From positions 93,020-157,019 of the forward strand of contig CANLZY010000011.1 in NCBI GenBank assembly GCA_947495685.1: DNA of 64,000 nt, in the 5' to 3' direction. Source of the DNA: an uncultured Tropicimonas sp. (lineage in GTDB: Bacteria; Pseudomonadota; Alphaproteobacteria; Rhodobacterales; Rhodobacteraceae). Below, in pieces: positions 17,359 to 26,179 of the stretch (the stretch's first letter is position 1; every line of letters begins with the position of its first letter). The notes below the pieces were generated by a model. That model was given only the letters and a program-made list of their open reading frames with translations. It was not told the DNA's origin and ran no database searches. Made by a program: the position numbers and the translations under genes.

Positions 17359-18300
17359 CGACATTGCAAGCTCCGTGATCGCATGTGTCCGGGCGCCATC
17401 CGGGACCTCGGCAATCACGGGATCCGAACCACCGCCGAGCAGGATCTCGACAATCCGGCAAAAAACCGCCTCACTCAGCGTCCCGGTGAACCCTTCGACA
17501 AGCGCCACGACCTCGTCCAGCATCCGCCTTTGATGCGTGCGGTTCATCAAGCCATCCACATCGCGATGTCGACCGCCTCGTCGCGATGGTCGACCGCATA
17601 GGCCCAGCCCGATATCAACGCCCGCACAAAGCGCGACACCTTCTGCTGAAACTGCGGGTTGAGGGCATTGATCTCGTGGAGATAGCTTCCGTCCTCCAAC
17701 GTTGCCACGCCATGATCCTAGTAGCCAAAGGTCAGCAAGTCTTCAGCGGTGAATCCGGCGCCGATCATTGCCAAGAATCTATTGTAGGTCATCGTCGAGA
17801 TGCAGTCCGCCTGCCCCGTGACCAGCAGATCGACATCGCCCCGCTACTGAGCAACCGTGACGCCGCCATCGCTCCCGTCGATTGGAAGCCCAAGCGTCTT
17901 CACCCAGCTGGAAAGCGGCCCTTCATATCCGTAGAACCAGCCCCTCAGCGTCTTGTCGCGCAAGCTGTTCGGTGTCTGAATCCCGGCGTCAGGTGAGCAT
18001 CATGCCCGACCGCTTGAGTGGCCAAACGACAAGAAGTACGGGAAGCCCCTGTTCGCGGCTCGCCGGCCATTCTAACGTCACGTCGACATTGCCGGCGGCA
18101 AGCGACAGGTCTGGCCGGCCGGGCAGGATGTCGGTGTTCGGGTTTTCGGCTGCATGGAAACCCCTTTGTCCAGGCAACGCAGCATTCGGCGAACTGTGCC
18201 TGTGGCAACCACTTCGGTTGCAAGGTCAGATCATCCGCCGCTTGCTGTGGCGGTATTGGCGTTGGAAGTTTCCAGGATTTCACTCGGCGTTCCCGTTTGT
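17359..18300 (-). pseudogene. Decayed duplicate of the NMT1-type pyrimidine binding-protein gene
   Basis: Minus-strand fragments align in order with the intact gene at 18476-19459. Near 18230, LTLQPKWLPQAQFA matches VTLQLKWVTQAQFA. Near 18000, GLPVLLVVWPLKRSGMMLT matches GLPIVNIAQPFKSSGMMLT. Near 17790, QADCISTMTYN is identical in both. Near 17710, GVATLEDGSY matches GVATLEDGIY. Near 17610, RFVRALISGWAYA matches RFVRASMKGWKWA. Near 17410, LLGGGSDPVIAEVPDGA matches LLGGGSDPVITMEPEGA. The copy is broken by frameshifts and an in-frame TAG at about 17718 where the intact protein has FKYEEQGVA. It lies just past the operon terminator. Edges are approximate. No function is expected. Confidence 0.85.
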
Positions 18301-18426
18301 GACGTTCCAGACGTCCGAATGGCCAAACGATCAAGATGCAAAATGAGACATTTTTGTTCGTGGTTCCCTTTGACCATACGGAAAGCGACCTGAAGCCCTC
18401 GCCAACACGAGCGGCAGACACGAAAA

Positions 18427-18448
18427 CGCCGCCCCCGAAGGGGCGGCG
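18427..18448 (-). terminator. Rho-independent terminator of the pyrimidine catabolism/import operon
   Basis: A 9-bp perfect stem, CGCCGCCCC (18427-18435) with GGGGCGGCG (18440-18448), encloses a four-base loop. Read on the minus strand it is followed by TTTTCGTGT. It lies 27 bp beyond the stop codon of the binding-protein gene, at the end of the nine-gene minus-strand unit. Confidence 0.85.
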
Positions 18449-18475
18449 CAGCGCTGCTTCACGAGATCACCGGGC

Positions 18476-19459
18476 TCAGTTCAGCGCCTTGTCGGTGACG
18501 ACATGGGTCCAGGCGCCCTCCGGCTCCATGGTGATGACCGGATCGGAGCCACCGCCCAGCAGCGTCGCGACGGTCCGCTTGTAGTCCGCCTCGTCCAACG
18601 CGCCGTTCGATCCGGACGTCAGCTTGGCGATTTCACCCATCATGCGTTTCTGGTGGCCTTCGGTCTGCGCACCGGTTTCGTCATTGTCGAGCACGATCAT
18701 CGCCGCGTCGTCAGGGTTTTCCTCTGCCCATTTCCAGCCCTTCATGGATGCCCGCACAAAGCGCACCATCTTGTCCTCGAAGGCCGGGTCGGCGAGTTTC
18801 TCCTCCATCACATAAATGCCGTCCTCAAGGGTCGCCACGCCCTGCTCTTCGTACTTGAACGTGATCAGCTCCTCCGGTGTCACGCCTGCATCGATCACCT
18901 GCCAGTACTCGTTGTAGGTCATGGTGCTGATGCAGTCGGCCTGACGCTGGATCAGCGGATCGACGTTGAAGCCCTGCTTGAGCACGGTCACACCGCCTTC
19001 GCTGCCGTCAGTGGCGATCCCGAGCGAGGACATCCAGCTCAGGAACGGGTATTCGTTGCCAAAGAACCAGACACCGATGGTCTTGCCCTTCAGGTCTTCG
19101 GGCTTTTCGATACCGGTGTCCTTCCAGCACGTCAGCATCATCCCGGACGACTTGAATGGCTGGGCGATATTGACGATGGGCAGGCCTTTTTCACGGCTTG
19201 CCAGTGCGGAGGGCATCCAGTCCAGCACGACATCGGCACCACCACCGGCAATCACCTGCGCGGGCGCGATATCCGGGCCACCGGGCTTGATGGTGACGTT
19301 CAGATCCTCTTCGTCGTAGAAACCCTGGGCTTCGGCCACGTAGTAGCCTGCGAACTGCGCCTGCGTGACCCACTTGAGTTGCAGCGTCACATCGTCGGCA
19401 GCCTGCGCAGCCGTGGCCAGAGCAAGTGCCGAGGCGGCGCCAATCAATACGTTCTTCAT
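18476..19459 (-). CDS. NMT1/ThiY-type ABC substrate-binding protein, probably for pyrimidines
   Basis: The 327-residue exported protein belongs to the NMT1/THI5-like (SsuA/ThiY) family. A Sec signal peptide (MKNVLIGAASALALATAAQA, cleavage at about 20) is followed by the family start VTLQLKWVTQAQFAGYYVA, then GGGADVVLDW, GKTIGVWFFGNEYPFL and QADCISTMTYNEYW. Its place in a transcript with dihydropyrimidinase and ureidopropionase genes argues that it binds a pyrimidine or its reduced or opened derivative; this is inference. The last gene of the operon, it is followed by a strong terminator and then by a decayed copy of itself. Confidence 0.88.
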   Translation of the reverse strand: MKNVLIGAASALALATAAQAADDVTLQLKWVTQAQFAGYYVAEAQGFYDEEDLNVTIKPGGPDIAPAQVIAGGGADVVLDWMPSALASREKGLPIVNIAQPFKSSGMMLTCWKDTGIEKPEDLKGKTIGVWFFGNEYPFLSWMSSLGIATDGSEGGVTVLKQGFNVDPLIQRQADCISTMTYNEYWQVIDAGVTPEELITFKYEEQGVATLEDGIYVMEEKLADPAFEDKMVRFVRASMKGWKWAEENPDDAAMIVLDNDETGAQTEGHQKRMMGEIAKLTSGSNGALDEADYKRTVATLLGGGSDPVITMEPEGAWTHVVTDKALN

Positions 19460-19510
19460 TTGGATAGTACCTCCGAGTTGGATTTTCTTTTGGTTCTGTT
19501 GGGTTTGGTG

Positions 19511-20362
19511 TCAGCGCCGCCGTCGTTGCGACGGATGCCAGAAGGTCACAATACTTTCGAGCATCGCAACGATACCGTAGAAGGCCGAGCCTGCAATGGC
19601 CGCGACCAGAATTTCCGCCCAGACCATGTCGAGCGCAAGCCGACCGACCTCGGTCGAGATCCGAAAGCCCATGCCCCGAATGGGCGAGCCGAAGAACTCC
19701 GCAACAATCGCGCCGATCAACGCCAGCGTCGTGGCAACCTTGAGCCCGTTGAAGACGAAGGGCATGGCCGCCGGCAGGCGCAGCTTGAACAGCGATTGCC
19801 AATAGGATGCCGCATAGGTGTGCATCAGGTCCCGTTGCATCCGGTCGGTGGCCCGCAATCCCTCGACCGTGTTCACCAGGATCGGAAAGAAGACCATGAC
19901 CACGACGACCGCCGCCTTGGACTGCCAGTCAAAGCCGAACCACATGACCAGGATCGGCGCGATCCCGATGATTGGCAGAGCCGCCATGAAATTCCCCACC
20001 GGCAAGATGCCCCGGCGCAGGAAATCACTTCGGTCCACCAACAGGGCCACGGCAAAGGCCGCCAGCGCCCCCATCAGGTAGCCCGACAACGCCCCCTTCA
20101 CGAAGGTCTGCACAAAATCCTGCCACAGGATTCCGGTGCTGGCCTTGAAGGTTTCCCAGATCGTGCTGGGGGCTGGCAGAATGACGCCGGGCACGTCCAA
20201 CCCACGCACCACCCCTTCCCAGAGCATCAGCAAGGATATTCCGAACAGCGTTGGAACGAGAAACCGCGTGATCGCCTGATCGCGCCCTTCCCCGTTTGCC
20301 ATCTGCACGTTGACGTAGGAGGCCCCCAGCAGGAAGGCAGCGCATCCGATCAACCAGTTCAT
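19511..20362 (-). CDS. ABC transporter permease (SsuC/ThiX type)
   Basis: The 283-residue membrane protein has a TauC/SsuC-type BPD-transport domain with about six hydrophobic segments. The EAA-like loop is LMHTYAASYWQSLFKLRLPAAMPFVF. The ATG at 20362 is chosen because GGAGG stands seven bases upstream; a longer frame starting at 20470 adds a Gly/Pro-rich tail encoded by a GGCCGCAAT repeat and is unlikely. It pairs with the permease encoded just upstream. The high Arg content at the C terminus (HPSQRRRR) places that end in the cytoplasm. Confidence 0.88.
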   Translation of the reverse strand: MNWLIGCAAFLLGASYVNVQMANGEGRDQAITRFLVPTLFGISLLMLWEGVVRGLDVPGVILPAPSTIWETFKASTGILWQDFVQTFVKGALSGYLMGALAAFAVALLVDRSDFLRRGILPVGNFMAALPIIGIAPILVMWFGFDWQSKAAVVVVMVFFPILVNTVEGLRATDRMQRDLMHTYAASYWQSLFKLRLPAAMPFVFNGLKVATTLALIGAIVAEFFGSPIRGMGFRISTEVGRLALDMVWAEILVAAIAGSAFYGIVAMLESIVTFWHPSQRRRR

Positions 20363-20474
20363 CGACGATCCTCCGGGCAAGCCGTTTCTTCCTGGAGCCA
20401 ATGCCCCCGCCGGAGGCCCTGGCCCCCAAGAACGGCCGCAATGGCCGCAATGGCCGCAGGCTGTCTGCAATACC

Positions 20475-21464
20475 TCAATGCGCCATCCCCAACTTCTTCA
20501 GCGTGCGCCGCTGGAGGATCCCAATGATCCCCACCAGCGCCGCAGCGAGAATGGCCGCCGCGAACAATGCCGCCCAGATCTGAACCGTCTGCCCATAATA
20601 GCTGCCCGCCAACAACCGGGCACCAAGGCCACGCACCGCACCGGTCGGCAGTTCGCCGACGATGGCACCCACAAGCGATGCCGCCATCGCGATCTTCATC
20701 GAGGTAAAGAAATACGGCATCGACGACGGAAGGCGCAGCTTCCAGAAGGTTTCGGACTTGCTCGCATAGTAGGTCCTGAGAAGGTCAAGCTGCATGGCGT
20801 CCGGGCTTCGCAGCCCCTTCACCATCCCGACGACAACGGGAAAGAAGCTGAGATACGCGGAGATCAACGCCTTTGGCAGCAACCCGGTGATCCCGATCGA
20901 ATTCAGCACCACGATGATCATTGGCGCAATCGCCAGGATCGGAATGGTCTGGCTGGCGATCGCCCAGGGCATGACAGACATGTTCATGACCCGGCTATGC
21001 ACGATCCCCACGGCCAGCAGGATGCCCGCAACCGTGCCGATGGCAAACCCCAACAACGTCGCCGACAAGGTTATCCAGGCATGGTACAGCAGGCTCCGCT
21101 TGGAAAAACCCTTGCCCTGCAGGACCATATCCCCGGTCGTGTTCCACAATTCCCGCGCCACCTGATGCGGCGCCGGAAGCAGTGGCCGCTCCTGGCTGAA
21201 GGTCGTGCCCGTATGCTCCGGATTCGCCAAGGCAAGGCCGATGGGGCTCATGTCCCGACGCACCTTTGCCTCGGGGGGCACGATGACCGCCCCCTCCCGT
21301 TCGGCCTGGGTCAGGGACGCCTTGATGTTCATCGGAACACAGGCCGCGTACCACAGCCCGACAATGACGGCGACCACCACCACCACCGGGAATATGGCCT
21401 CAAAGGTCGCCTTGACCACGGCGCTTGCGCCCGCGGATCGCGCGGGCAAGCTCACATCACTCAT
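20475..21464 (-). CDS. ABC transporter permease (SsuC/ThiX type), second subunit
   Basis: The 329-residue protein is the second permease. It has an N-terminal membrane segment (about 23-44), then about 75 residues outside the membrane and a BPD-transport domain with EAA-like loop LLRTYYASKSETFWKLRLPSSMPYFF. The larger N-terminal loop (about 45-125) sets it apart from the other permease. The start is uncertain: the ATG at 21464 is used, but a TTG at 21476 overlaps the ATPase stop by 4 bp and would be translationally coupled. Together the two permeases form the channel of the pyrimidine-type importer. Confidence 0.86.
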   Translation of the reverse strand: MSDVSLPARSAGASAVVKATFEAIFPVVVVVAVIVGLWYAACVPMNIKASLTQAEREGAVIVPPEAKVRRDMSPIGLALANPEHTGTTFSQERPLLPAPHQVARELWNTTGDMVLQGKGFSKRSLLYHAWITLSATLLGFAIGTVAGILLAVGIVHSRVMNMSVMPWAIASQTIPILAIAPMIIVVLNSIGITGLLPKALISAYLSFFPVVVGMVKGLRSPDAMQLDLLRTYYASKSETFWKLRLPSSMPYFFTSMKIAMAASLVGAIVGELPTGAVRGLGARLLAGSYYGQTVQIWAALFAAAILAAALVGIIGILQRRTLKKLGMAH

Positions 21465-21472
21465 GGGCCATC

Positions 21473-22294
21473 TCAATCGTCATATGCGTGCCCCGCCCGC
21501 AAACCTTCGCGCACGCGATGCGCGACGGTGAGGAATTCCGGCGTATCGCGAATATCCAGCGGCCGCTCTTGCGGCAGGGGGCTTTCGATCACGTCAGTGA
21601 TGCGACCGGGCCGTGGCGACATCACCACGATCTTGGTGCTCAGATAGACCGCTTCCGGAATCGAGTGGGTGACGAAGCCGATCGTTTTGCCGGTTCGGTT
21701 CCAAAGCTCCAGAAGCTGCTCGTTCAGATGGTCCCGGACGATCTCGTCCAGCGCCCCGAAAGGTTCATCCATAAGCAGGATTTCAGCGTCGAACGCCAAT
21801 GCACGCGCAATCGAGGCCCGCTGCTGCATGCCCCCGGACAATTGCCAGGGATACTTGTTGGCAAACCCCTCCAGGTCGACAAGCTTGAGCACTCTCTCGA
21901 CATGCTCGTCCTGATCGGCCTTGGAAAACCCCATGATTTCGAGCGGCAGCTTGATGTTCTTGGCGATGGTACGCCAAGGATACAGCCCTGCGGCCTGAAA
22001 CACATACCCATAGGCCCGTGCCTGTCGCGCTTGCTCGGGCGACATCCCGTTGACCGAGATCACGCCTCCCGTCGGCTGTTCAAGTGCCGCCACCACCCGC
22101 AGGAATGTCGTCTTTCCACACCCCGACGGGCCGATGAAGCTGACGAAGTCACCCTTGTTGATGGTCAGGTTGACGTCCCGCAACGCCTGAACCGCACCGT
22201 CGTTGGTCTGGAACGTAAGATCCAGCTTTTCGGCAACGATGACAGGCTCCTGCGCCACGGTTTCGATCTGTTCCAATTCCTTTGCCAGCGCCAT
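21473..22294 (-). CDS. ABC transporter ATP-binding protein (SsuB/TauB type)
   Basis: The 273-residue ATPase has Walker A GPSGCGKTT, Q-loop VFQAAGLYPW, signature LSGGMQQRASIARAL, Walker B ILLMDEPFGALD and H-loop FVTHSIPEA, a typical nitrate/taurine-class importer ATPase. The ATG at 22294 overlaps the dihydropyrimidinase stop by one base (TGATG), so the two are translationally coupled. This ties the importer directly to the pyrimidine enzymes. Confidence 0.92.
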   Translation of the reverse strand: MALAKELEQIETVAQEPVIVAEKLDLTFQTNDGAVQALRDVNLTINKGDFVSFIGPSGCGKTTFLRVVAALEQPTGGVISVNGMSPEQARQARAYGYVFQAAGLYPWRTIAKNIKLPLEIMGFSKADQDEHVERVLKLVDLEGFANKYPWQLSGGMQQRASIARALAFDAEILLMDEPFGALDEIVRDHLNEQLLELWNRTGKTIGFVTHSIPEAVYLSTKIVVMSPRPGRITDVIESPLPQERPLDIRDTPEFLTVAHRVREGLRAGHAYDD

Positions 22295-23745
22295 CACACC
22301 CCACTTGCCGGAATGCCGGTGCGTTCGACCGGTCGCGGCGCGGTCAGTTCCTTCCAACTCGACAACGCCGTGTTCACGGCCCCGTTGGGCGCGCGCGCAA
22401 CAAACTCGCCCTGGCCTTCCTGAGTCCTGACCTCGCCGTCGACGATCGCAACCTGGCCACGGGTCAGCGTATAGCGCGGCAGGCCCTTGACCTGCTTACC
22501 TTCGAACACATTGTAATCGATAGAAGATTGCTGACTTCCGGCTGTGATCGTCTTGGCCTTCTCGGGATCCCAGACAACGATGTCCGCATCCGATCCAATC
22601 AGTATGGCGCCCTTTTTAGGGTAACAATTCAGGATCTTCGCGATGTTCGTCGAGGTCACCGCCACGAACTCGTTCGGGGTCAACCGCCCTGTTGCCACCC
22701 CATGTGTCCAGAGCATCGGCATCCGGTCTTCAAGCCCACCGGTCCCGTTGGGGATCTTGGTGAAATCGCCGACGCCGAAACGCTTCTGCTCGGTGGAAAA
22801 GGCGCAGTGATCCGTCGCCACAACCGACAGAGACCCCGATTGCAGCCCAGCCCAGAGGCTGTCCTGATGTTTCTTGTTGCGGAACGGCGGGCTCATCACC
22901 CGGCGTGCGGCGTGATCCCAGTCCTTGTCGAAATACTCGCTTTCGTCCAGCGTCAGATGCTGGATCAGCGGTTCGCCCCAGACGCGCTTGCCATTCATCC
23001 GCGCCCGTCGGATCGCCTCGTGGCTGTCCTCGCAGGATGTATGAACCACGTACAACGGCGCACCGGCCATGTCGGCGATCATGATCGCGCGGTTCGTCGC
23101 CTCGCCCTCGACCTGCGGCGGTCGGGAATAGGCGTGCGCCTCGGGGCCGTTGTTGCCTGCGGCCAACAGTTTGGCGGACAGTTCGGCCACGACATCGCCG
23201 TTCTCGGCATGCACCATCGGTGTCGCGCCCAGTTCGGCGCAGCGCTGGAACGAAGCGTACAACTCGTCGTCGTTCACCATCAACGCGCCCTTGTAGGCCA
23301 TGAAATGCTTGAACGTGTTGATGCCGCGGTCCACGACCTCCTTCATGTCGTCAAACACCTGCTCGCCCCACCAGGTCACCGCCATGTGGAAGGAATAGTC
23401 GCAATTCGCGCGGGTGGACTTGTTGTCCCACCGCTTGAGTGCATCCAGCAGGCTCTCGCCCGGGCTTGGCAGCGCGAAATCCACTACCATTGTGGTGCCG
23501 CCCGCCAACGCCGCACGGGTGCCACTCTCGAAATCGTCGCTAGAATAGGTGCCCATGAAGGGCATCTCGAGGTGCGTGTGCGGATCGATCCCGCCCGGCA
23601 TCACGTAGCACCCGGTCGCGTCCAGCACCTCGTCGCCCACCAGCCCCTCGCCAATGGCGACGATCTTGCCACCGTCCACCAGCACATCCGCCTTGTAGGT
23701 CAGGTCGGCAGTCACGATAGTTCCGTTCCTGATGACTTTGCTCAT
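22294..23745 (-). CDS. hydA: Dihydropyrimidinase (D-hydantoinase)
   Basis: The 483-residue enzyme should hydrolyse the ring of dihydrouracil or dihydrothymine to N-carbamoyl-beta-alanine or N-carbamoyl-beta-aminoisobutyrate. The binuclear zinc ligands of cyclic amidohydrolases are present: His56 and His58 (DPHTHLEMPF), carboxylatable Lys152 (FMAYKGAL), His179 (MVHAENGD), His235 (YVVHTS) and Asp312 (VVATDHCAF). Length is normal for the family. AAGGGAAA precedes the ATG. It is the central gene of the minus-strand operon and acts after PreTA and before the ureidopropionase-type hydrolase. Confidence 0.95.
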   Translation of the reverse strand: MSKVIRNGTIVTADLTYKADVLVDGGKIVAIGEGLVGDEVLDATGCYVMPGGIDPHTHLEMPFMGTYSSDDFESGTRAALAGGTTMVVDFALPSPGESLLDALKRWDNKSTRANCDYSFHMAVTWWGEQVFDDMKEVVDRGINTFKHFMAYKGALMVNDDELYASFQRCAELGATPMVHAENGDVVAELSAKLLAAGNNGPEAHAYSRPPQVEGEATNRAIMIADMAGAPLYVVHTSCEDSHEAIRRARMNGKRVWGEPLIQHLTLDESEYFDKDWDHAARRVMSPPFRNKKHQDSLWAGLQSGSLSVVATDHCAFSTEQKRFGVGDFTKIPNGTGGLEDRMPMLWTHGVATGRLTPNEFVAVTSTNIAKILNCYPKKGAILIGSDADIVVWDPEKAKTITAGSQQSSIDYNVFEGKQVKGLPRYTLTRGQVAIVDGEVRTQEGQGEFVARAPNGAVNTALSSWKELTAPRPVERTGIPASGV

Positions 23746-23849
23746 TTCATTTTCCCTTCTTGTTCGGGCCCATCATCGGCGCGTTGCGGTATCGACGATG
23801 GAGAATTTCCAACGCCTGGCGTCTTCGACCGAGGTTTCACTTCGAAATA

Positions 23850-24506
23850 TCATCCTTCGCTCCGTTCCGGAACGTCCCCCCCAGATCCGCGCATCCGGCC
23901 AACTTCGATCCGCATCTTCTCGACTTCCAGAGCCAGCATTTCGTCTTCCAGCACCCGCCGACCACTGCGTTGAAAGTACAGAACGACGGTCATGAACCCT
24001 GACATGATCCCGCTGACGGCGGTCACAAGGATTGAGACGGTCTGGGCGGATTGTTGCTCGATAATTATGGCCTCTTCCACGAGGGCATCCCCAAGGCCTG
24101 CAATCTCTCGCGTAAACGCCACGAAATCTTCGGCGAACCCCTGGCGGGCTTGAAGGTTGTCGGCTTCTGCAACGGCAAGGATTCTTCCTCGCACGTCGCC
24201 GCCGTCCGGGAACCTCACCAGCAGGCCCGTCAGGTCATCGACCATGCTTTTGGCCGCCCGAAGGCGATCCGTCAGGTCGGGCATGGCCACCATCGCGTCG
24301 ACCCGGGCCACAAGGGCGTCGCTTGTCACCTCGAAATAGAAAGTCTCGGTGTCCCGCTGCAGGCTTGCGGCCTCCAGGCGATAGAAGTCGACCTCCCCCC
24401 GGAGGAACCTGGCCTCCTCGCGGAGTTTCTGCACGGTATAGCCAAGAAGGCCGGCCGTCAGCGCCGCGAACACGGCCACCAGGGTCCAGCGAACCGAAGG
24501 CGTCAC
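23850..24506 (-). CDS. Uncharacterised two-TM protein of the pyrimidine operon
   Basis: The 218-residue protein starts at GTG 24506, overlapping the hydrolase stop by 4 bp (GTGA). Segments in order are an N-terminal TM helix (about 7-24), a largely helical extracytoplasmic region (about 25-155, QKLREEARFLRGEVDFYRLE and following), a second TM helix (about 160-182, VSILVTAVSGIMSGFMTVVLYF) and a short cytoplasmic coiled coil (about 185-208). This layout resembles the sensory half of a chemoreceptor or histidine kinase without an output domain. No family was recognised. Coupling to the hydrolase gene places it in the pyrimidine pathway, perhaps as a membrane partner of the importer or a sensor. 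Confidence 0.75.
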   Translation of the reverse strand: MTPSVRWTLVAVFAALTAGLLGYTVQKLREEARFLRGEVDFYRLEAASLQRDTETFYFEVTSDALVARVDAMVAMPDLTDRLRAAKSMVDDLTGLLVRFPDGGDVRGRILAVAEADNLQARQGFAEDFVAFTREIAGLGDALVEEAIIIEQQSAQTVSILVTAVSGIMSGFMTVVLYFQRSGRRVLEDEMLALEVEKMRIEVGRMRGSGGDVPERSEG

Positions 24507-25753
24507 TCCACGATCTCCGCCGCTTCCAGCACCGCGTGAAACAGCACGTTGGTCCCGGCTTCGGCCCATTCGGGGCTGATATCCTCGGCCTCGTTGTGGG
24601 ACAGCCCGTCCACGCAGGGGCACATGATCATTGAGGTCGGGGCGACATCGTTGATCCAGCAGGCGTCGTGACCTGCGCCGGAGATGATATCCATGTGGCT
24701 GTAGCCCAACCGCTCGGCGGCATTGCGCACTGCCGTCACACAGCCCGTGTCAAAGGCGGGCGGGTCGAACTGGCCCACCATCTCGGCCGAGAACTGCACC
24801 CCGATTTCCTCGCAAAGCTTTGGTGCACGGGCGAGGAACTCCTCGACCATGGCGTTCAGCTTGTCCAGCAGGTGGGTGCGCATGTCGACGGTGAAGACGA
24901 CCTTTCCGGGGATGATATTGCGGGAGTTCGGGTAGACGTCGATATGGCCGATGGCGCCCACGGCGTTCGGCTGGTTCTTCATCGCGATCTCGTGGACCAG
25001 CTCGGTCACCAGCGCCAAGCCGCGCCCGGCGTTCTTGCGCATGTGCATCGGGGTCGAGCCGGTGTGGCTTTCCTTGCCGGTCACGGTGCATTCGATCCAG
25101 CGCAGGCCCTGACCATGGGTGACGACGCCAATGTCCTTGCCCTCGGCCTCCAGGATGGGCCCCTGCTCGATGTGCAGCTCGAACAGCGCGTGCATCTTGC
25201 GGTCACCGACCGCCTCGTCGCCCTTCCAGCCGATCCGCACCAACTCGTCGCCAAACCGCTTGCCCTCGGCATCTTCCCGGTCATAGGCCCAATCCTGCGT
25301 GTGCTTGCCGGCAAAGACGCCGGAGGCCAGCATGGCAGGGGCAAAGCGGGTGCCTTCCTCGTTGGTCCAGTTGACCACGACAATCGGGTGCCTGGTCTTG
25401 ATCCCAAGGTCGTTCATCGAGCGCACGGCTTCCAGCGCGCCCAGAACGCCCAACACGCCATCATATTTTCCACCGGTGGGCTGCGTGTCCAGATGCGAAC
25501 CGGCATAGACCGGCAGCGCGTCCGGGTCCGTGCCAGCGCGATAGGCGAACATGTTGCCCATCGTGTCGAGGCCCATCGTCATGCCGGCGTCTTCACACCA
25601 GGACTGGAACAGCGCCCGACCCTTTGCATCGTCGTCCGTCAGCGTCTGGCGGTTGTTGCCACCCGCCACGCCGGGGCCGATCTTGGCCATCTCCATGAGA
25701 CTGTCCCACAGACGGCTCCCGTTGATCTTCAGGTTTTCACCAGGTGCGGCCAT
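24503..25753 (-). CDS. pydC: Zn-dependent hydrolase, probable N-carbamoyl-beta-alanine amidohydrolase (beta-ureidopropionase)
   Basis: The 416-residue protein is an M20-family amidase of the allantoate amidohydrolase/N-carbamoyl-L-amino acid hydrolase type. Metal-site residues are visible: His87 and Asp98 (GSHLDTQPTGGKYDG), Glu132-Glu133 (NEEGTRF), His194 (HIEQGP) and a C-terminal His in LSHNE; GAGHDA is also conserved. In this operon the expected reaction is N-carbamoyl-beta-amino acid to beta-amino acid, CO2 and ammonia. GAGGAG before the ATG overlaps the end of the ACT gene. The assignment to ureidopropionase rather than allantoate hydrolase rests on the neighbouring dihydropyrimidinase. 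Confidence 0.88.
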   Translation of the reverse strand: MAAPGENLKINGSRLWDSLMEMAKIGPGVAGGNNRQTLTDDDAKGRALFQSWCEDAGMTMGLDTMGNMFAYRAGTDPDALPVYAGSHLDTQPTGGKYDGVLGVLGALEAVRSMNDLGIKTRHPIVVVNWTNEEGTRFAPAMLASGVFAGKHTQDWAYDREDAEGKRFGDELVRIGWKGDEAVGDRKMHALFELHIEQGPILEAEGKDIGVVTHGQGLRWIECTVTGKESHTGSTPMHMRKNAGRGLALVTELVHEIAMKNQPNAVGAIGHIDVYPNSRNIIPGKVVFTVDMRTHLLDKLNAMVEEFLARAPKLCEEIGVQFSAEMVGQFDPPAFDTGCVTAVRNAAERLGYSHMDIISGAGHDACWINDVAPTSMIMCPCVDGLSHNEAEDISPEWAEAGTNVLFHAVLEAAEIVE

Positions 25754-25756
25754 GAC

Positions 25757-26179
25757 TTACTCCTCAGGTTCCTCACGCGCGGCGTCCCGGCTGAGCCGGA
25801 TCAGCGCGCTCAGCGCCGCCTCGGCCAGATGTTCCGGAACGAAGACGTGATCGTGATGGTTTGCGGCAACAACGTTGCACGGGATATTCTGTCCGGCCAG
25901 TTCCGCCGCGACGGCCGCTGTCAGGCCAACTCCGTCGAGCGCCGACGGCACATCAAGGGTGATCTGACGAAAGGCGTCGCTCGACATATCATCGGCCTCG
26001 ACAATCAGCGATGTGCCTTCGGCTTCGCGGAACATTCCGCGAGCGTGCGGGAGCAGCCGAGCGCACTCCGCGTCACTTGCCGCCGTCACAAAGGCGAAAC
26101 GGCCGGGCACAAGGCTGGGCGACATCAACCGCACCATTTCGTGCCCGTCCCTGACTCGCTCAGACATCGCTTCGGCCAT
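25757..26179 (-). CDS. ACT-domain protein
   Basis: The 140-residue protein holds a tandem ACT-type fold seen in small standalone ACT proteins: RFAFVTAASDAE, FREAEGTSLIVEADD, FRQITLDVPSALDGVGLTAA and IPCNVVAANHHDHVFVP. ACT domains bind small ligands, most often amino acids, and regulate partner enzymes. Its ATG directly follows the aminotransferase stop, and it ends 3 bp before the hydrolase start, so it is co-expressed with both. A beta-amino acid ligand would make sense, but nothing in the sequence proves it. An ATG four codons in (MSERV) is a possible alternative start. Confidence 0.82.
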   Translation of the reverse strand: MAEAMSERVRDGHEMVRLMSPSLVPGRFAFVTAASDAECARLLPHARGMFREAEGTSLIVEADDMSSDAFRQITLDVPSALDGVGLTAAVAAELAGQNIPCNVVAANHHDHVFVPEHLAEAALSALIRLSRDAAREEPEE

